Source of the DNA: Myrica gale
Lineage: Eukaryota > Streptophyta > Magnoliopsida > Fagales > Myricaceae
Assembly: GCA_963930655.1 (NCBI GenBank)
Contig: OZ005617.1
Coordinates: 6,078,501 to 6,142,500 of the forward strand
Length of the DNA stretch: 64,000 nt
Direction: 5' to 3'
Both the position numbers and the translations under genes were made by a program. The notes beneath the pieces were generated by a model, which was given only the letters and a program-made list of their open reading frames with translations, searched no databases and was not told where the DNA came from. Positions 10,441-21,799 of this stretch are shown piece after piece (the first letter of the stretch is position 1; the number at the start of each line of letters is the position of its first letter).

Positions 10441-13400
10441 AGCTCCCTCGGGCTCTTGGCCCAGTGGACGTTGTGATAGGCATGTTAAAAATAGTTTCAT
10501 CAGTTGGTCGTCTGTGGGAAAACATGGTCCTTCAAACTGGTTATCCCACCTTACCCGCTGCAAGCAAGGAAGTTGTTAAAGTTATTTTCGTCAGTGCTAA
10601 CTATGGAAAATGGCTACGGAAGGCTCCCCACGATGAAAAGAAATTGTAATGATAGTGGATACACCTCCTCCGCAGGGCAGTAATACTCCAATTGAAGCTA
10701 TTACACCAAGGACGACTCAAACTCAAACTGATATTGTTACGTCGAGAACGACTAAGATCCTAGCTATTCCCATGGAGAACCCCACTCCCAGAAGCTTTCC
10801 CAGTCAGGTTCTACAAACCCCCCAGCAGGGAGAGTCCCTTTAGAGTATCCGGGTTCGTCCTTTATGAAGTATCGACCCCGGACCTTCTAGAATTGTCTGG
10901 GAAGCTAATGACCGCCTGAGTGACTTGAAAAATAATCTCAGTTATGTTTCAAGATGCATGGAAGAAATGCGCACCCAGAGTGAAAAGGTTGTTTCGCCAC
11001 CTGGAGGGTAGCCCGCATACCTGACGGTCAAACCGGCAGTCCCCAGGGACCACCCCAGAAATGGCTGATCAACCCCCAGGCTTTTCTATTCTTGAAGGAA
11101 GACAACCTAGGGAAACGATTTGAGTAAATGAGGAGGCGATTCGGGTTAATGAGGAGTGTCAAGAGAGTAGGCTCCAGGAAGTGGAATGAGCCCTGGAGGT
11201 CATGCGAAGCGAAGTAAGGGGAAAGCATTCCACCACCCTGAATAATCTTATCCAGCAAACCGATTCTCATTTTATTCACCAAATTTTGGAATACCTAGCC
11301 CCACCAAAATATCGAGCCCCACCTGTAGAAACTTTTGATGGGTCAGGTGATCTCATAGATCACATGGAAATCTTTAAAGAACATATGGTTTATCAAGGGG
11401 TGGGAGATGCCCTCATGTGCCGACCTTTTCCCCTCACGTTAAAAAAATTAGCTCAAAATTGGTTTGGGCAACTTCCCCCAAATAGCATTCATAATTTCAA
11501 AGAGCTTAGTACGGTGTCAGCCACTTCTTATTTAACCTCCTCATTAGAAAGCCTCATACTCATCTCTTGAGCGTACGTCAAAATCATGGTGAGTCTCCGT
11601 AACTTTCTGGCACGATTCAATAAAAAAGCTCTTGGCGTTGACAATACTGACGACAACACAAAGATTATGGTTGTAATAGATGGGCTAGCCATGGAAAGTG
11701 ATTTCTTTCATCACCTGACACGGAATAGCCCTGCGGAAGTACGCTGACATAATGACGGAGGCCTAAAAGTTCATAGGGGATGAAGAAATCTTTAAAGCCC
11801 GGGAGGCAGCTGGCACGATCCGAGGTGGAAGGACGGAAAGGAAGGGAAGATAACAAGTTCAAACACCGTCAGTTGATACAAGAGAAAGGTCTATACGCCA
11901 ACGAACGGAACGTTAAGCACTCATTCCTATGCCCACGTTACTTCCAAAGCCCGCAATGGGGGAGAACAGCCATATACTCCCCTAAGTGGTACACTCAGGG
12001 AAATCTTGATGCAAATCGCAAATTATCCGGGTTTAAGATGGCCAGTTAAGATGAAAACAACCCTTGAGATGAGATCTTGTGATAAGTACTGTGACTTCCA
12101 TCAAGATCATGGGCACACTACGGAGGCATGTTATGAGCTCAGACAGCAAATCAAACTCGTGCTAAGCCAAGGTAAGCTGAGGCAATTCATCCTGGATTCA
12201 ACCCCAACGTCAGTAGCAGGGTGGAAACGGTGTACCCGCTCCTCATGGAACAGGACATAATCCTCCTCCTTCTCCACCGAGGGAGAGGTTAACACCATTC
12301 ACACGATAGCCAGAGGCCCGTCAGCAGGCGGTCCCAGCTCAGGTGGAAGGAAGGCTTACGCCTAGGAAGCTTACCAACACCAATATGCTTACTTGAAGCT
12401 CCATTGGTTAAGAAACCAAAAGTCACCTCGACCCCTTTAACCTTCTCTAATAAAGATACAGAAGGGGTCATATACCCTCACATTGATGCCCTAGTTGTAG
12501 GGGTGAACAGAACCGGACCGCAGACCGGACCGGACCGGAAAACCGGACCGGATTTCCGGTCCGGTCCGGTCTTTTTTCTTAAAATGCGGTCCGGTCCTCT
12601 TTAATAATAAATGCGGTCCGGACCGGACCGGACCGCATTTATTAAAAAAATAAAAAAAAATATATTTTTTATTTTTTTAATACAAATTATAAACATAAAA
12701 CGTTTAATTTTTATCTAAACTAAAACTTAACATTTTTATATACACTTCCCATTTGAAATTAACCTAAAAAGAATTTTGAAAAAATTTTAAAAAATTAAAA
12801 AAATTGAAAAAAAATTAAAAAAAAATTAAAAAAAATTAAAACCGGTCCGAACCACTTAAGTGGTCCGGACCGGACCGCATTTAGTGAAACCGGACCGGAC
12901 CGGACCACTTATAAGTGGTCCGGTCCGGTCCTATATTATTTAAGGACCGCAATGCGGTCCGGACCGGAATGCGGTCCGAAAAACCGGACCGCATTCCGGT
13001 TGTGCAGCCCTACCTAGTTGTCTCATTGCAAATTTCCAACTTCACTATGCATCGTCTACTGATTGACAATGGAAATTTTATTGATATTTTGTACTGATCA
13101 GCTTACCAAAAGTTGGGAGTCGAAAAAGTGCAACGAAAATCGACACCCAGCCCATTGGTGGGATTCGCCAAGGAAACTATTATTTTCGGTGGGGTATGTT
13201 CTCTTACCGTTAATTATGAGTACACATCCCATAGCGTTGAACAACATGGTGAACTTCTTGGTAATTGACCTCTTAAAGGAAGTCCCGACCTACAACGCTA
13301 TTATAGATCGTACCACCATGTTTGAAATACAGGTTGCTACATCCATTAATATCTTAAGTTAAAGTTCCATACTCCATTTGGTGTTGGAGAACTCTGTGGA

Positions 13401-13450
13401 AATCAGAAACAAGCATAAAGCTGTTATAATATCATGCTTAAAGGTACATG
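10441..13450 (+). mobile_element. Decayed Ty3/gypsy retrotransposon, gag and protease region
   Basis: Broken frames on the + strand carry gag features: PPVETFDGSGDLIDHMEIFK followed by a region with QNWFGQLPP (retrotransposon gag domain, 11202-11570), then CDFHQDHGHTTEACYELRQQI near 12080-12150 shown here by its key parts CDFHQDHGHTTEAC and ELRQQI, typical of gypsy gag. A protease-like stretch with LLIDNGNFIDILY follows at about 13045-13090, and the reading continues to about 13450 with a GVGELCGNQK-like motif. Multiple stops and frameshifts show it is dead. Reverse transcriptase, integrase and paired LTRs were not found here. A hAT MITE splits the protease region at 12498. Confidence 0.75.
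12498..13012. mobile_element. hAT MITE rich in CCGGTCC repeats
   Basis: Starts TAGGGGTGAACAGAACCGG and ends CCGGTTGTGCAGCCCTA, imperfect terminal inverted repeats. It is flanked by the 8-base duplication CCTAGTTG (12490-12497 and 13013-13020). Both ends contain dense CCGGACCGG arrays; the middle is AT-rich and without coding potential. Discounting the insert and one duplication copy, the flanking protease-region frame is continuous, confirming a later insertion. Confidence 0.9.
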
Positions 13451-14437
13451 AAGGATAGTGGCATCCATTGAATAAGAGGTATGTACTACTTTTGTTAAAA
13501 CATTTTGTCTGAGCTGAGTTATGAACGTCTTCTGCATCAGAAAGCAACCGAGCTAGCTTTTCACAAGAGATCTTCGGATCATATAGATCTTAAACTATTT
13601 GCGGTGTAGTGATTTGACGAAGTCTTTCAGCCTCTTTCAAGCATACAGATCGTTCCTTCACAGAGATCTTCAAATTCGGCTGGGAGAATGAGGGAGACGG
13701 CGACGGGTTTAGGAAATATACAAGATTCGAGCAAGTCCGGTCGGGTTGAGGGTATATCAAGGCCCAACTCGAATATAGGCGAGCCCAAATACTCTGAGCC
13801 CATCCCCGCCTGACCTCGTGTATAACCCGATCGAATTCGAGCGATTTATAGTTGGGTCGGATAAGCCACGTACAGCCCTAACTACAGGAACTGTAGCAAT
13901 ATATATATATATATATATATATATTATTTTTTGTGTTTTTTATTTTCTAAAAAATTTCATTTTCAATGCGCCCATTGTTCACATTAATTCTGTGACGTTT
14001 ACGTATCATGTTCACTTCTATTATTATTTTTATTTTGTATTCATTAAAAATTTAAAATTTTTTATGGGTACCTCGTCACATTAAAATTTTGTCAAGTTTC
14101 TGTAACTTGTAAAAGGACTTGCGTTCAGCAACCAAAATTTTGGCTCTCTAAAATTTTATCATTATTACAAAAAAATTTCTCCTCACTTTTTCACCGACTC
14201 CCATAAACTTTTCACTTTTTCACCATCTCTCATAAATTTTCACTTTTTCATCAACTTCTATATCCAAAATTTTAACCACCCTAAAATTATGTTAAAAATG
14301 ACATAAACTAATTTTATTTCAATCTAAAACCCGATATCTGATTTCTCAAAATCCCCCCCAAAAAAAAAACCACCACAGGGCATATAGGATAATAGGTTTG
14401 TACATTTGTTGATATTTGTAGGAAGTTCTTTTTTTAA
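13451..14437. other. Intergenic DNA with an (AT)n microsatellite and MITE-like remnants
   Basis: No gene seen. An (AT)13 tract lies at 13899-13924. 13690-13880 carries GC-rich text with CGGGT motifs resembling a degraded relative of the hAT MITEs. 14108-14340 resembles, in reverse, the AT-rich Tourist-like MITE family (TCACTTTTTCACC repeats), but no clear borders could be set. Confidence 0.4.
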
Positions 14438-14636
14438 GGTTGTGTTTGTGTTGTAATATTTTTGGTATGGGAATATGTGTTGGTATTGAGTTTAGTGAAA
14501 AGGTGAAGAGAGAGATAATTGTTTATATTTTTTGTAATTTTTTATATTTTTTGATGGAAGAGAGAGAGATTATATTGAAGTATTTTATTAGGAGAGAGAT
14601 AAAATTTTGGAGAAGATTTTGGTTGCAAACGTAGCC
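14438..14636. mobile_element. Tourist-like (PIF/Harbinger) MITE, 199 bp
   Basis: Begins GGTTGTGTTTGTG and ends CAAACGTAGCC, with TAA on both sides (14435-14437 and 14637-14639), the usual Harbinger target. The interior carries GTGAAAAGGTGAAGAGAGAG, shared with other copies in the window (30987-31185; in reverse at 61927-62094). Confidence 0.8.
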
Positions 14637-14978
14637 TAAGTAACTCAGGGGAAAGGGATTGAGAAAATTCGACCCTCAAATCAGACTCTGCAAACAAGGA
14701 AGAGACCACAACTGAACTACAAGCCCACTTTCAGATAGTAAGAAGTTCAAACGTTGAAGTTAAAGTTGCTTGCGTACCCAATAAAAAAACGTAAGTTAAA
14801 GTTAGCTGGGCCAGACCGTAACTAGCTGCAGCATAAGATCAAGGCCGAAGCCCAGCTGTAAAAGCCAGTCCCATGGAAGGAGAGCTGGGCAATAGGATGT
14901 AGACCGTCGAGGTCAGAGGAGAAGGTGAGGAAGATAACCGGAGAAGAGGGCAGAAAGAGAGGAGGAGAAGAGTAGAGA

Positions 14979-17900
14979 ATGGATGGAGAAGAGGGAGGAG
15001 GAATAAGACTGAGTAAGAGGTTCTCGGACAAGGTGGGTGAAGGGGAGGTCGATTACAAGACAAAAGCAGGCACCGCGTGGAGCCATTCGTACCTCAACCA
15101 AAAGCCATGGCATCCCCTCTCCTATCCCAACCAACGCCGCAAGTGGATCGCCGAGCAGACCCACGCCAATCACGAGCGCCGAGCCGAGGAAGTTGCTCGC
15201 GAGGTATACTTATATCGTACTCGGTGTCCTTTTTCTCGTTCCTGATATTTGTATTCAAATTCCCTGCTTCCCTTGGTTTAAATCTCTCTCTTTCGGCTTG
15301 CAGTATGCTCAGGAGCAGGAATTCTTTCGACAGGCCGCTCTCATCTCGAAGAAAGAAAAGGAAAAGGTCTTTTATTTCTTCCTTCTTCCTTTTTCCATTT
15401 TTTTTCTCTTCCTCAGATGACTTAGGTTTGTCGGACTCTGTTTTTCAGTATCATAGTTCAATTTTTGCTCCACTTATATGATATAGGAACCTCTCAATTA
15501 TACTCAAAAATCACCCTTTCATTGACTCGCCTAGCTTGTCCAATGCAATATCTCACATCGCTATTTCCAATCATTTCTTTTTCTTTTTCTTTTTTGTGGT
15601 TGATTTTAACTGTAAGCTGTCCGACTATAGGTGGAGATGATGAAAGCTGTTAGCTTCATGTATGTTCGCCCGCCAGGTTACAATGCTGAAAGTGCCAAGG
15701 CTGCAGAGATTGCTGATGAGATGAAAAGAGAGGAACAAAATAACCCACTCGCTGAAGGCGCCTCTACTTCTATGTACCATGCGCATCTCTCTTTTGTTTC
15801 CCTACAGAATTTTAAGTTGGAACTAATTGTCCCAGAAAGGAAGCCTGATTGAATAAAAATGCCCTTTGTACTAGTTAGCTCATTTGAAGTAACTCATGCA
15901 TCATGTTGTTTCTCACAGTAAATACTAATAGTTATTGCATTTCTAATGTAGGCCACCAGAATCTGTGCCTGTTAGAGGTGAAGAAAAGAAGAAATCAAGA
16001 CCAAAAGATGTTTTTGGCCGATCATTACCAACGGAAGAAGAATTTGAAGTCTTAAAAAATGCTCCACGGTATGTCTGGATATTTCCTCACCCCTTTATCA
16101 AGAGAAAAAGTGTCCTGTGTACTGATGCAAAGTTTACTTGGTTTTTTCTTGATGTCGTATATGAATGTGGACATATTGTTACTAGATGCCATACTGTATG
16201 AATGTGGTCATATTATTCTTTTGATTAACTTGTATAAGAAATGGATTTTTTTGGAAAGCTAATGTCTTGAAGAATTAAGAAATGTTGAAACTATTGCTGA
16301 TCATCCATTCAGAGGTCAAGTTGTATCCTTTGCGTTTTTGTTACAACTAGTTGTCCGGTGACCTATATTGATTTTGAGGTAGTCATAGTTTTGGCATTAT
16401 GCCACAAATATAGTGTCGTGGTTTTCATTTAAAAAATTGTTCAACTCTGTTTTGGGAAAGTAAAATTGATTGCAATAATATCTCATTAATATACAAAAGA
16501 TGAAAGATTAGTTTTACTCCAATATGGAGTTAATTCGCTGTACCTGAAGAAGGAATAGGCCAATATACACCAAATTATATACTGGGGACCACAATAGACA
16601 TTTTGAACATGTCATTCCAGTATCCAAGTTACAAGATTTGTGGGGATTCTCCATTGTCAAACCAAAAAAGTTATTTAGGAGGTCATTTAGTTCTGATGTG
16701 CTGGCTGTCAAGAAAGATTTGAAAACAGAAACTGTACATGTCGTTTATCCATTACATAGTGTATATGCATTTTGCTGTACTATCCAGTGGTGTGCTTTAT
16801 TGCTGGTTACAGGGTGGTAATGGTGTCATTGTACATGAAGCAGCTACAAAATATTACAGATGCTTAATAATTGCCATCATACATAAATTCTGGTGACAAC
16901 AGTTCAAATGGTGGTAGTGTGGAACAATGCAGAACAATGTTAGGCCTTGTTAATTGGTTCTGTATGGCTGAAAAGAGCCCTAACCTTTTGTAGTGTTTGT
17001 TTTATCCTAAACGGGTTTAAGTCTGTGGCCATCTATTTTGAGTGTGTTGAAACTGCCTCAGACTTGTAGTAGGTGTTGAAACTGAAGACCTGTAGTGGGG
17101 TATTATGCTTTACTATTTATAGAAGATAACTTTTGGATTTATAGACCTTCTTCAAGATTCTAATGTATATATTCTGTTGAAATGTGAAGCTTTATGAACT
17201 TTCTATTGGTGTTTCGTTCTAGTAGGAGACAAGCAATTATTTTCACATTATCTTTGAGTGTAGGATAAGCTGTAAATTTTCTCAGCAAGTAATTTTTCCA
17301 GGCTAGAGACTGGTGTGCCTGCAAGGGTGAAACCATTCGGAATTGAGGTGCGCAATGTGAAATGTCTAAGATGTGGAAGGTACGGTCACCAAAGTGGTGA
17401 TCGTGAATGTCCATTAAAGGATGCCATAATGCCTAATGAAGAGAGTCGATTGAAAAGAGATGACCCCTTAAATGCTATCCTTGCCCACACTGATCCTACT
17501 GAGGTGAGTGTCGTTATCCATTGGTTTCCAAAATTCCCAGAACCTTGGTTATTGGGCTGTTACGAGCCAATTTTTCCTTGTTTCTCACAGCCTCTAAAGT
17601 GGGAACTCAAGCAAAAACCAGGAGTTAGTCCTCCTCGTGGAGGGTTTAGACCGGATGACCCTAACCAACAAATAGTTGCTGAGGACATATTTGATGAGTA
17701 TGGAGGTATATGAATTTGTTAATCCAATAATTTCTGTTTCAGTCTTCTATTAGTTTAGATGCCAGTGTGATAACTGTTAGCCCTATCTGTAGGGTTCCTC
17801 ACTGGGGATAATATCCCCATGTTGCTTTCCAACTTCTCTAGCAAACCAAAAAGGAAGAAGTCCAGGAAGCAAAAAAAGCTGGAGTCGCCACCTAATAGAA

Positions 17901-18589
17901 AATTGAAGGATCCAAATGAAGATGAATTGTCTTCTGAGGATGGGGAGAGGAGGTCAAAGAAGAAAAAACATAAGATGAAGAGAAACCAGCAAAATAGTTC
18001 TGAATCTGGTTCATCAGACAGTGCAGAGTTTGATAGGCATAAAAAGAGAAGACACAAGCATTCTTATTCATCTGACGATTCTGACACTGACAAAAGGCAT
18101 CGAAGTAAAAAGAGAAGAGACAAGCATTCTTACTCATCTGAAGATTCTGAACCTGAGAGGCATCCTAGGAAGGACAAGAGCAGACACAGACATCATTACT
18201 CATCCAAAGATTCTGACCCTGAGAGGCATAATAAAAGCAGACAGAAGACTTCATACCCATCTGAAGATTCTGACCTTGAAAAGAATCATGGGAGAAACAA
18301 GAGCAGACACAAATCTTATTCCTTTGAAGATTCTGACCAGAGGCATCATACAAGAAACAAGAACAGACGCAAGAGTTCTTATTCAATAGAAGATTCCAGT
18401 GCTTTAAGGCATTATAGAAGTGACAATAGTAGGCACAAGCGACCTAATTCTTCTGAAAATTCTGACCATGAGAGGCATCATAAAAGTAAAATTAGCCAAC
18501 AAAAGCAATCTCATGCGTGTGAAGATACTGACACAGAGAGGTATCATAGAAGCTACAAGAGCAGAAGCAAAAGATCTCATCCACATTGA
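14979..18589 (+). CDS. CIR1: CIR1-like zinc-knuckle protein with RS-like tail
   Basis: Exons read as 14979-15203, 15304-15366, 15631-15773, 15952-16068, 17302-17503, 17591-17705 and 17793-18589; junctions are GT-AG and in phase, giving 553 aa. A stop (TAG, 14973-14975) two codons upstream in frame fixes the first ATG. The N-terminus has the CIR_N signature ([18 protein letters not shown]...[11 protein letters not shown], in parts), then [10 protein letters not shown]. The middle has [19 protein letters not shown]...DRECPL, a CX2CX4HX6C knuckle that matches human CIR1 at the same place. The last exon is lysine-rich, then a histidine/serine/arginine-rich repeat region (roughly residues 370-550). 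Known family role: CIR1 links the CBF1/RBPJ corepressor to histone deacetylase in animals and associates with spliceosomal factors; a nuclear splicing-linked role in plants is inference. Intron 4 is long (1,233 bp). Plant symbol use is uncertain. Confidence 0.85.
18020..18580 (+). repeat. Coding tandem repeat in the last CIR1 exon
   Basis: A degenerate unit of roughly 70-80 bases encodes HSYSSEDS(D/E)xERH plus a basic stretch, repeated about eight times. The phase of the repeat keeps the frame open. Repeat-number change between alleles would alter tail length only. Confidence 0.75.
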
Positions 18590-20341
18590 TCTAAAGGTTC
18601 CGATGAGGGGCATACTTGGAGTAGCAATTGACACCATAATCAGAAGGAGATTTCAGAATCCTTTTAAACTAGAATGAGCAGGCTGGATAAGGTTTGTCGC
18701 ATTGAACTTTAACAATCAAGGCGGTGAAGCGGAGTGACTAAAGGAATCACCTGTATCTTTGGTTGTTTCTTAGGATCAGAGGATGCTCACAAGTAATGTT
18801 ACTACAATAATCCTTTTTTTCCTGTCCACCTTATTTTTTTTTAGCACTCGGTTTGAGTCTATTGGTGGTGTAACCCGCCTCTGTTACAGAGTTGGATCAA
18901 TTCCAGATGGGAATAGAGCTTGAATTTTCTATTATGAAGTTGATACTTGATATGGTGTGTAGTGTGGATTGAGGTTCATAGAAAGCTATCTTGTCAACCT
19001 GTATATCCATTTGAATGCAATGGAGCTTTGAATTCTGATCCCATGGACTGAAATATTCATAGTGAAGGAAAGAAATGCACCTTGAAATCCATAGCTTTGT
19101 CGTTTAAGAATTTGGTAATATTTTCTTTTCTTAACATGAAGGAGAAAATCTCAATGTCCATTTGTTGTAGTTCCCAGTAACCATATGTGTGTACTCGTAC
19201 TTCTACAGCATTCTCCATCTTGTAGTTGGTGGATTGTTGACTTTGGCTCTTTAAGAGCAAGAATTACCTCATTGAAACTCTGAGTCCTCCGAATTTGACG
19301 CCGGACAGGTCAGACGACAAATCAATGAAGTGGCTCGGAAAATATTAGCTCGGAAGTGTTCTGATTAGAAATTTCCAACGACATCCAAGTAATTTGATAC
19401 TCGAATTAAATGATTCGAATTAAATGATTCGATTTAATAAGAGATAGATATAATATATGAATTTCGGTCTACACATAATTAATATGTTAATTAATATGTA
19501 TAGAAAAGGCAGTTCATTTAATGGATGTGAAGGTATCTTTTTGGTGCCATGGACAAAGTGACGGTTTATAGGTGTAAATTGTCAATAATTTGTTAATTTG
19601 AGAAGTAAAACATTAATTTATATACCCACACTACACTAATTAATGTTAGGGCATAAATAAGATTTGAATTTGTGAATAAGAATAGTTAGGAGATTTAAAT
19701 CTCAATCAGCGAGACAAACTTAGAGGGTGTTCGGTTAGTGTGTATTTTGAGAATTTTTTGTGTTTTGAGAATTTTTAGGTGATGTTAACTTTATTGGTAT
19801 GCGTGTTGTAGTTATTTTTAGGTAATATTAAAAAACATGTTCGGTTTGTGTATTCTCAGGATTCAAAAAATCCTGAGAATGCAAACAAAACGAACAAATT
19901 CTTATACTCACATATCCGTCGAGGCTCTTGTGAGTAGTTTATCTTAATTGGTATCCCCATATCACAAGCATTTCCAAGTTCCATTTAAAAACTTTTCTTC
20001 CCATAAATGAATTTTTTTCGCTCCTGATTAATATTCTGTCTTGCCAAACAATATTTAGAACAGCATAAGCATAGGAAAAAGGGAAGAAAAAACAAGAATA
20101 TTGAGAACCTAACAATGGGACAGGGTAGTGGGTACCATAGTTTGCAAATTGCAGGAAAAAAAGGGACTTTTTTTTACCCTTTTTCGGAATTTTAGGAGGA
20201 CATTCCCCTCTCTCTGTCTCTCTCTTGTTTGGAATTTTTTTCTCTGGCCGGAGATTCAAAAAAGGGCAAAGTCAAGTTTAGAAGGAGGCGGCACTGTCAT
20301 ACATCAAAAAGCAGAAGGCAAGGAGAGCAAAACTCGCAAGC
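18590..20341. other. CIR1 3' region and intergenic DNA; MITE-like hairpin near 19725-19895
   Basis: No gene seen. About 19725-19895 begins GAGGGTGTTCGGTTAGTG and has a tight hairpin ATTCTCAGGATT...AATCCTGAGAAT near its right end, close to AAACAAAACGAAC. This resembles Harbinger-type MITEs (TGTTCGG ends), but no target duplication was certain. 20200-20341 is the likely promoter and leader of the SWIB gene, with a short CT run. Confidence 0.45.
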
Positions 20342-21561
20342 ATGGGCATGGCGGGAACGGCAATTAGGGTATTGGGAGTAGGGAGCAGAAGCATGAGCAC
20401 CAAAGTCCAGCATTCGATTCCCAAAGAAATAGCCAAAGCGATTAAGCCTTCTTCTTCTACGTCTGAGTTCCGCAAATTCCTCGGCATTCCTCCCAACTCT
20501 CGCTCTCAGAACGCCTTGTTAATATCCAAGTTCATCAGGCTCTACACTTTCCGGGTCTCTCTCTCTCTCTGTATTTTAGGAGCAATATTTTTGCGAGATA
20601 ATTAGTGTGCTTCCCTTGCTTTGCAACTGCTTGATGAAATTGCTGTGAGAAAGCAACAGTTAGCAAGCGTTACCATTAAACTCCTGGCACATATTCACGT
20701 TATTCTACTCTTTTTGTTAAAATCATGAATGCTCAAAAAACAAAACAGAACTCGTAGGACTAATTGGAATATCACCTTGAATGTTTAGATTTGTGGGCAC
20801 TGAAAATAGTTTATTTAGATAGTTAGAACAGCAGGAACAGCTATTTAGTCCACCCTAATGAGAAGAACAGGGTCCGTAAAGCTGACCGCAATTTCATTGG
20901 GACCTAGATTTGGATGAGTTGAATAGATAGGCTTGATTTCTCTTCTTCCAATTTAGCTTCTGTTTGTACTTCATTTGCTATGATTGGCTTTGTTCTTTGC
21001 TCCGTGCTTAGTGATATTGTGACCTGCATTTGCTGCACTTTTTGTTTGTGATTTTCCATCTTGTGTTTTTGTTTATAACTCTAACTTGATTGACCAACTT
21101 GTCATGCCACAGAACATAACATCACTACAATAAAATATATTAGAAAGACCTCTGAGTGGTAATTATTACCAAATTGTTTGAAAATATGGTTGGTTGGTTG
21201 CATGCTTGCTTTTTCTGTTGTGATTTCTAAAAAGGTAAGAAGGCTTGCATGCTTACCATTTTTGTCTAGTTTCTACTAACAAAATCTAATATTTGGTGTA
21301 TACTAATCTTCTTTGGTGGTTTGACATAATTATTATACCCTGTAGAGTCCTGGGATCCACAAGGACCATGTTTGGGAGGAAAACTTGAAAAGACTACTGC
21401 ATGGAAAAGACAGAGTCGGTCTCCCGGAGATTGCCAAAGTGTTGTCCCCACAATTCAATCAACCAGGAGGTATGACCGCAGCTTCAAATGCTGATGACAA
21501 ACAACATCAAATGGGCGGTGGAAAAGCAAAAGGAAAGAAGAAGACATCAAAGAAGAAGTAG
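20342..21561 (+). CDS. Small SWIB/MDM2-domain protein
   Basis: Two exons, 20342-20554 and 21346-21561, joined in phase across a 791-bp GT-AG intron, give 142 aa. Residues about 35-115 read as one SWIB domain: FRKFLGIPPNSRSQ, then a helix, then LLHGKDRVGLPEIAKVLSPQF, which is the strongly conserved end of this fold. The N-terminus (RVLGVGSRSMSTK) is basic, serine-rich and lacks acids, consistent with an organellar presequence. The C-terminus is a lysine-rich tail (KAKGKKKTSKKK). SWIB domains occur in SWI/SNF subunits and in small stand-alone plant proteins, several targeted to plastids or mitochondria and linked to DNA compaction. The role here is inferred as organellar or nuclear DNA-associated. 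The family is clear; the subtype is not. Confidence 0.85.
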
Positions 21562-21799
21562 AATGCAAATTTTCCAGCATTGTTTGCCTGGACTTGAAAA
21601 GTTGAATCTTTTGACAGTTGTAATCCTATCCCGATTGTGAGTGTTATCCTGCATTTCAATAACAGTTTTATTTCTCTTTCTTAGGTATCTTTGTTTAGTT
21701 GCATGAGACTAATGGCACACGGTTTATATGCTTCAATAAAGTTTGTGTTGGAGTTTTGATGAGGTCGATGTGTGAACTCAGCTGTCATTGAACTCAGTC
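21562..21799 (+). other. 3' untranslated region of the SWIB gene
   Basis: Sequence after the stop, with AATAAAG-like text near 21735 (CAATAAAGTTTG), serving as a plausible polyadenylation signal. The LINE fragment begins shortly after. Confidence 0.45.

Noticed and set aside
15037-15481. ORFs of 127 and 134 codons overlapping the first CIR1 exon
   Set aside because: They are other frames of the real exon plus read-through into the intron.
17755-18389. Antisense and shifted ORFs over the last CIR1 exon
   Set aside because: Shadows of the repetitive coding sequence; the + strand frame is the one matching CIR1 and joining exons in phase.
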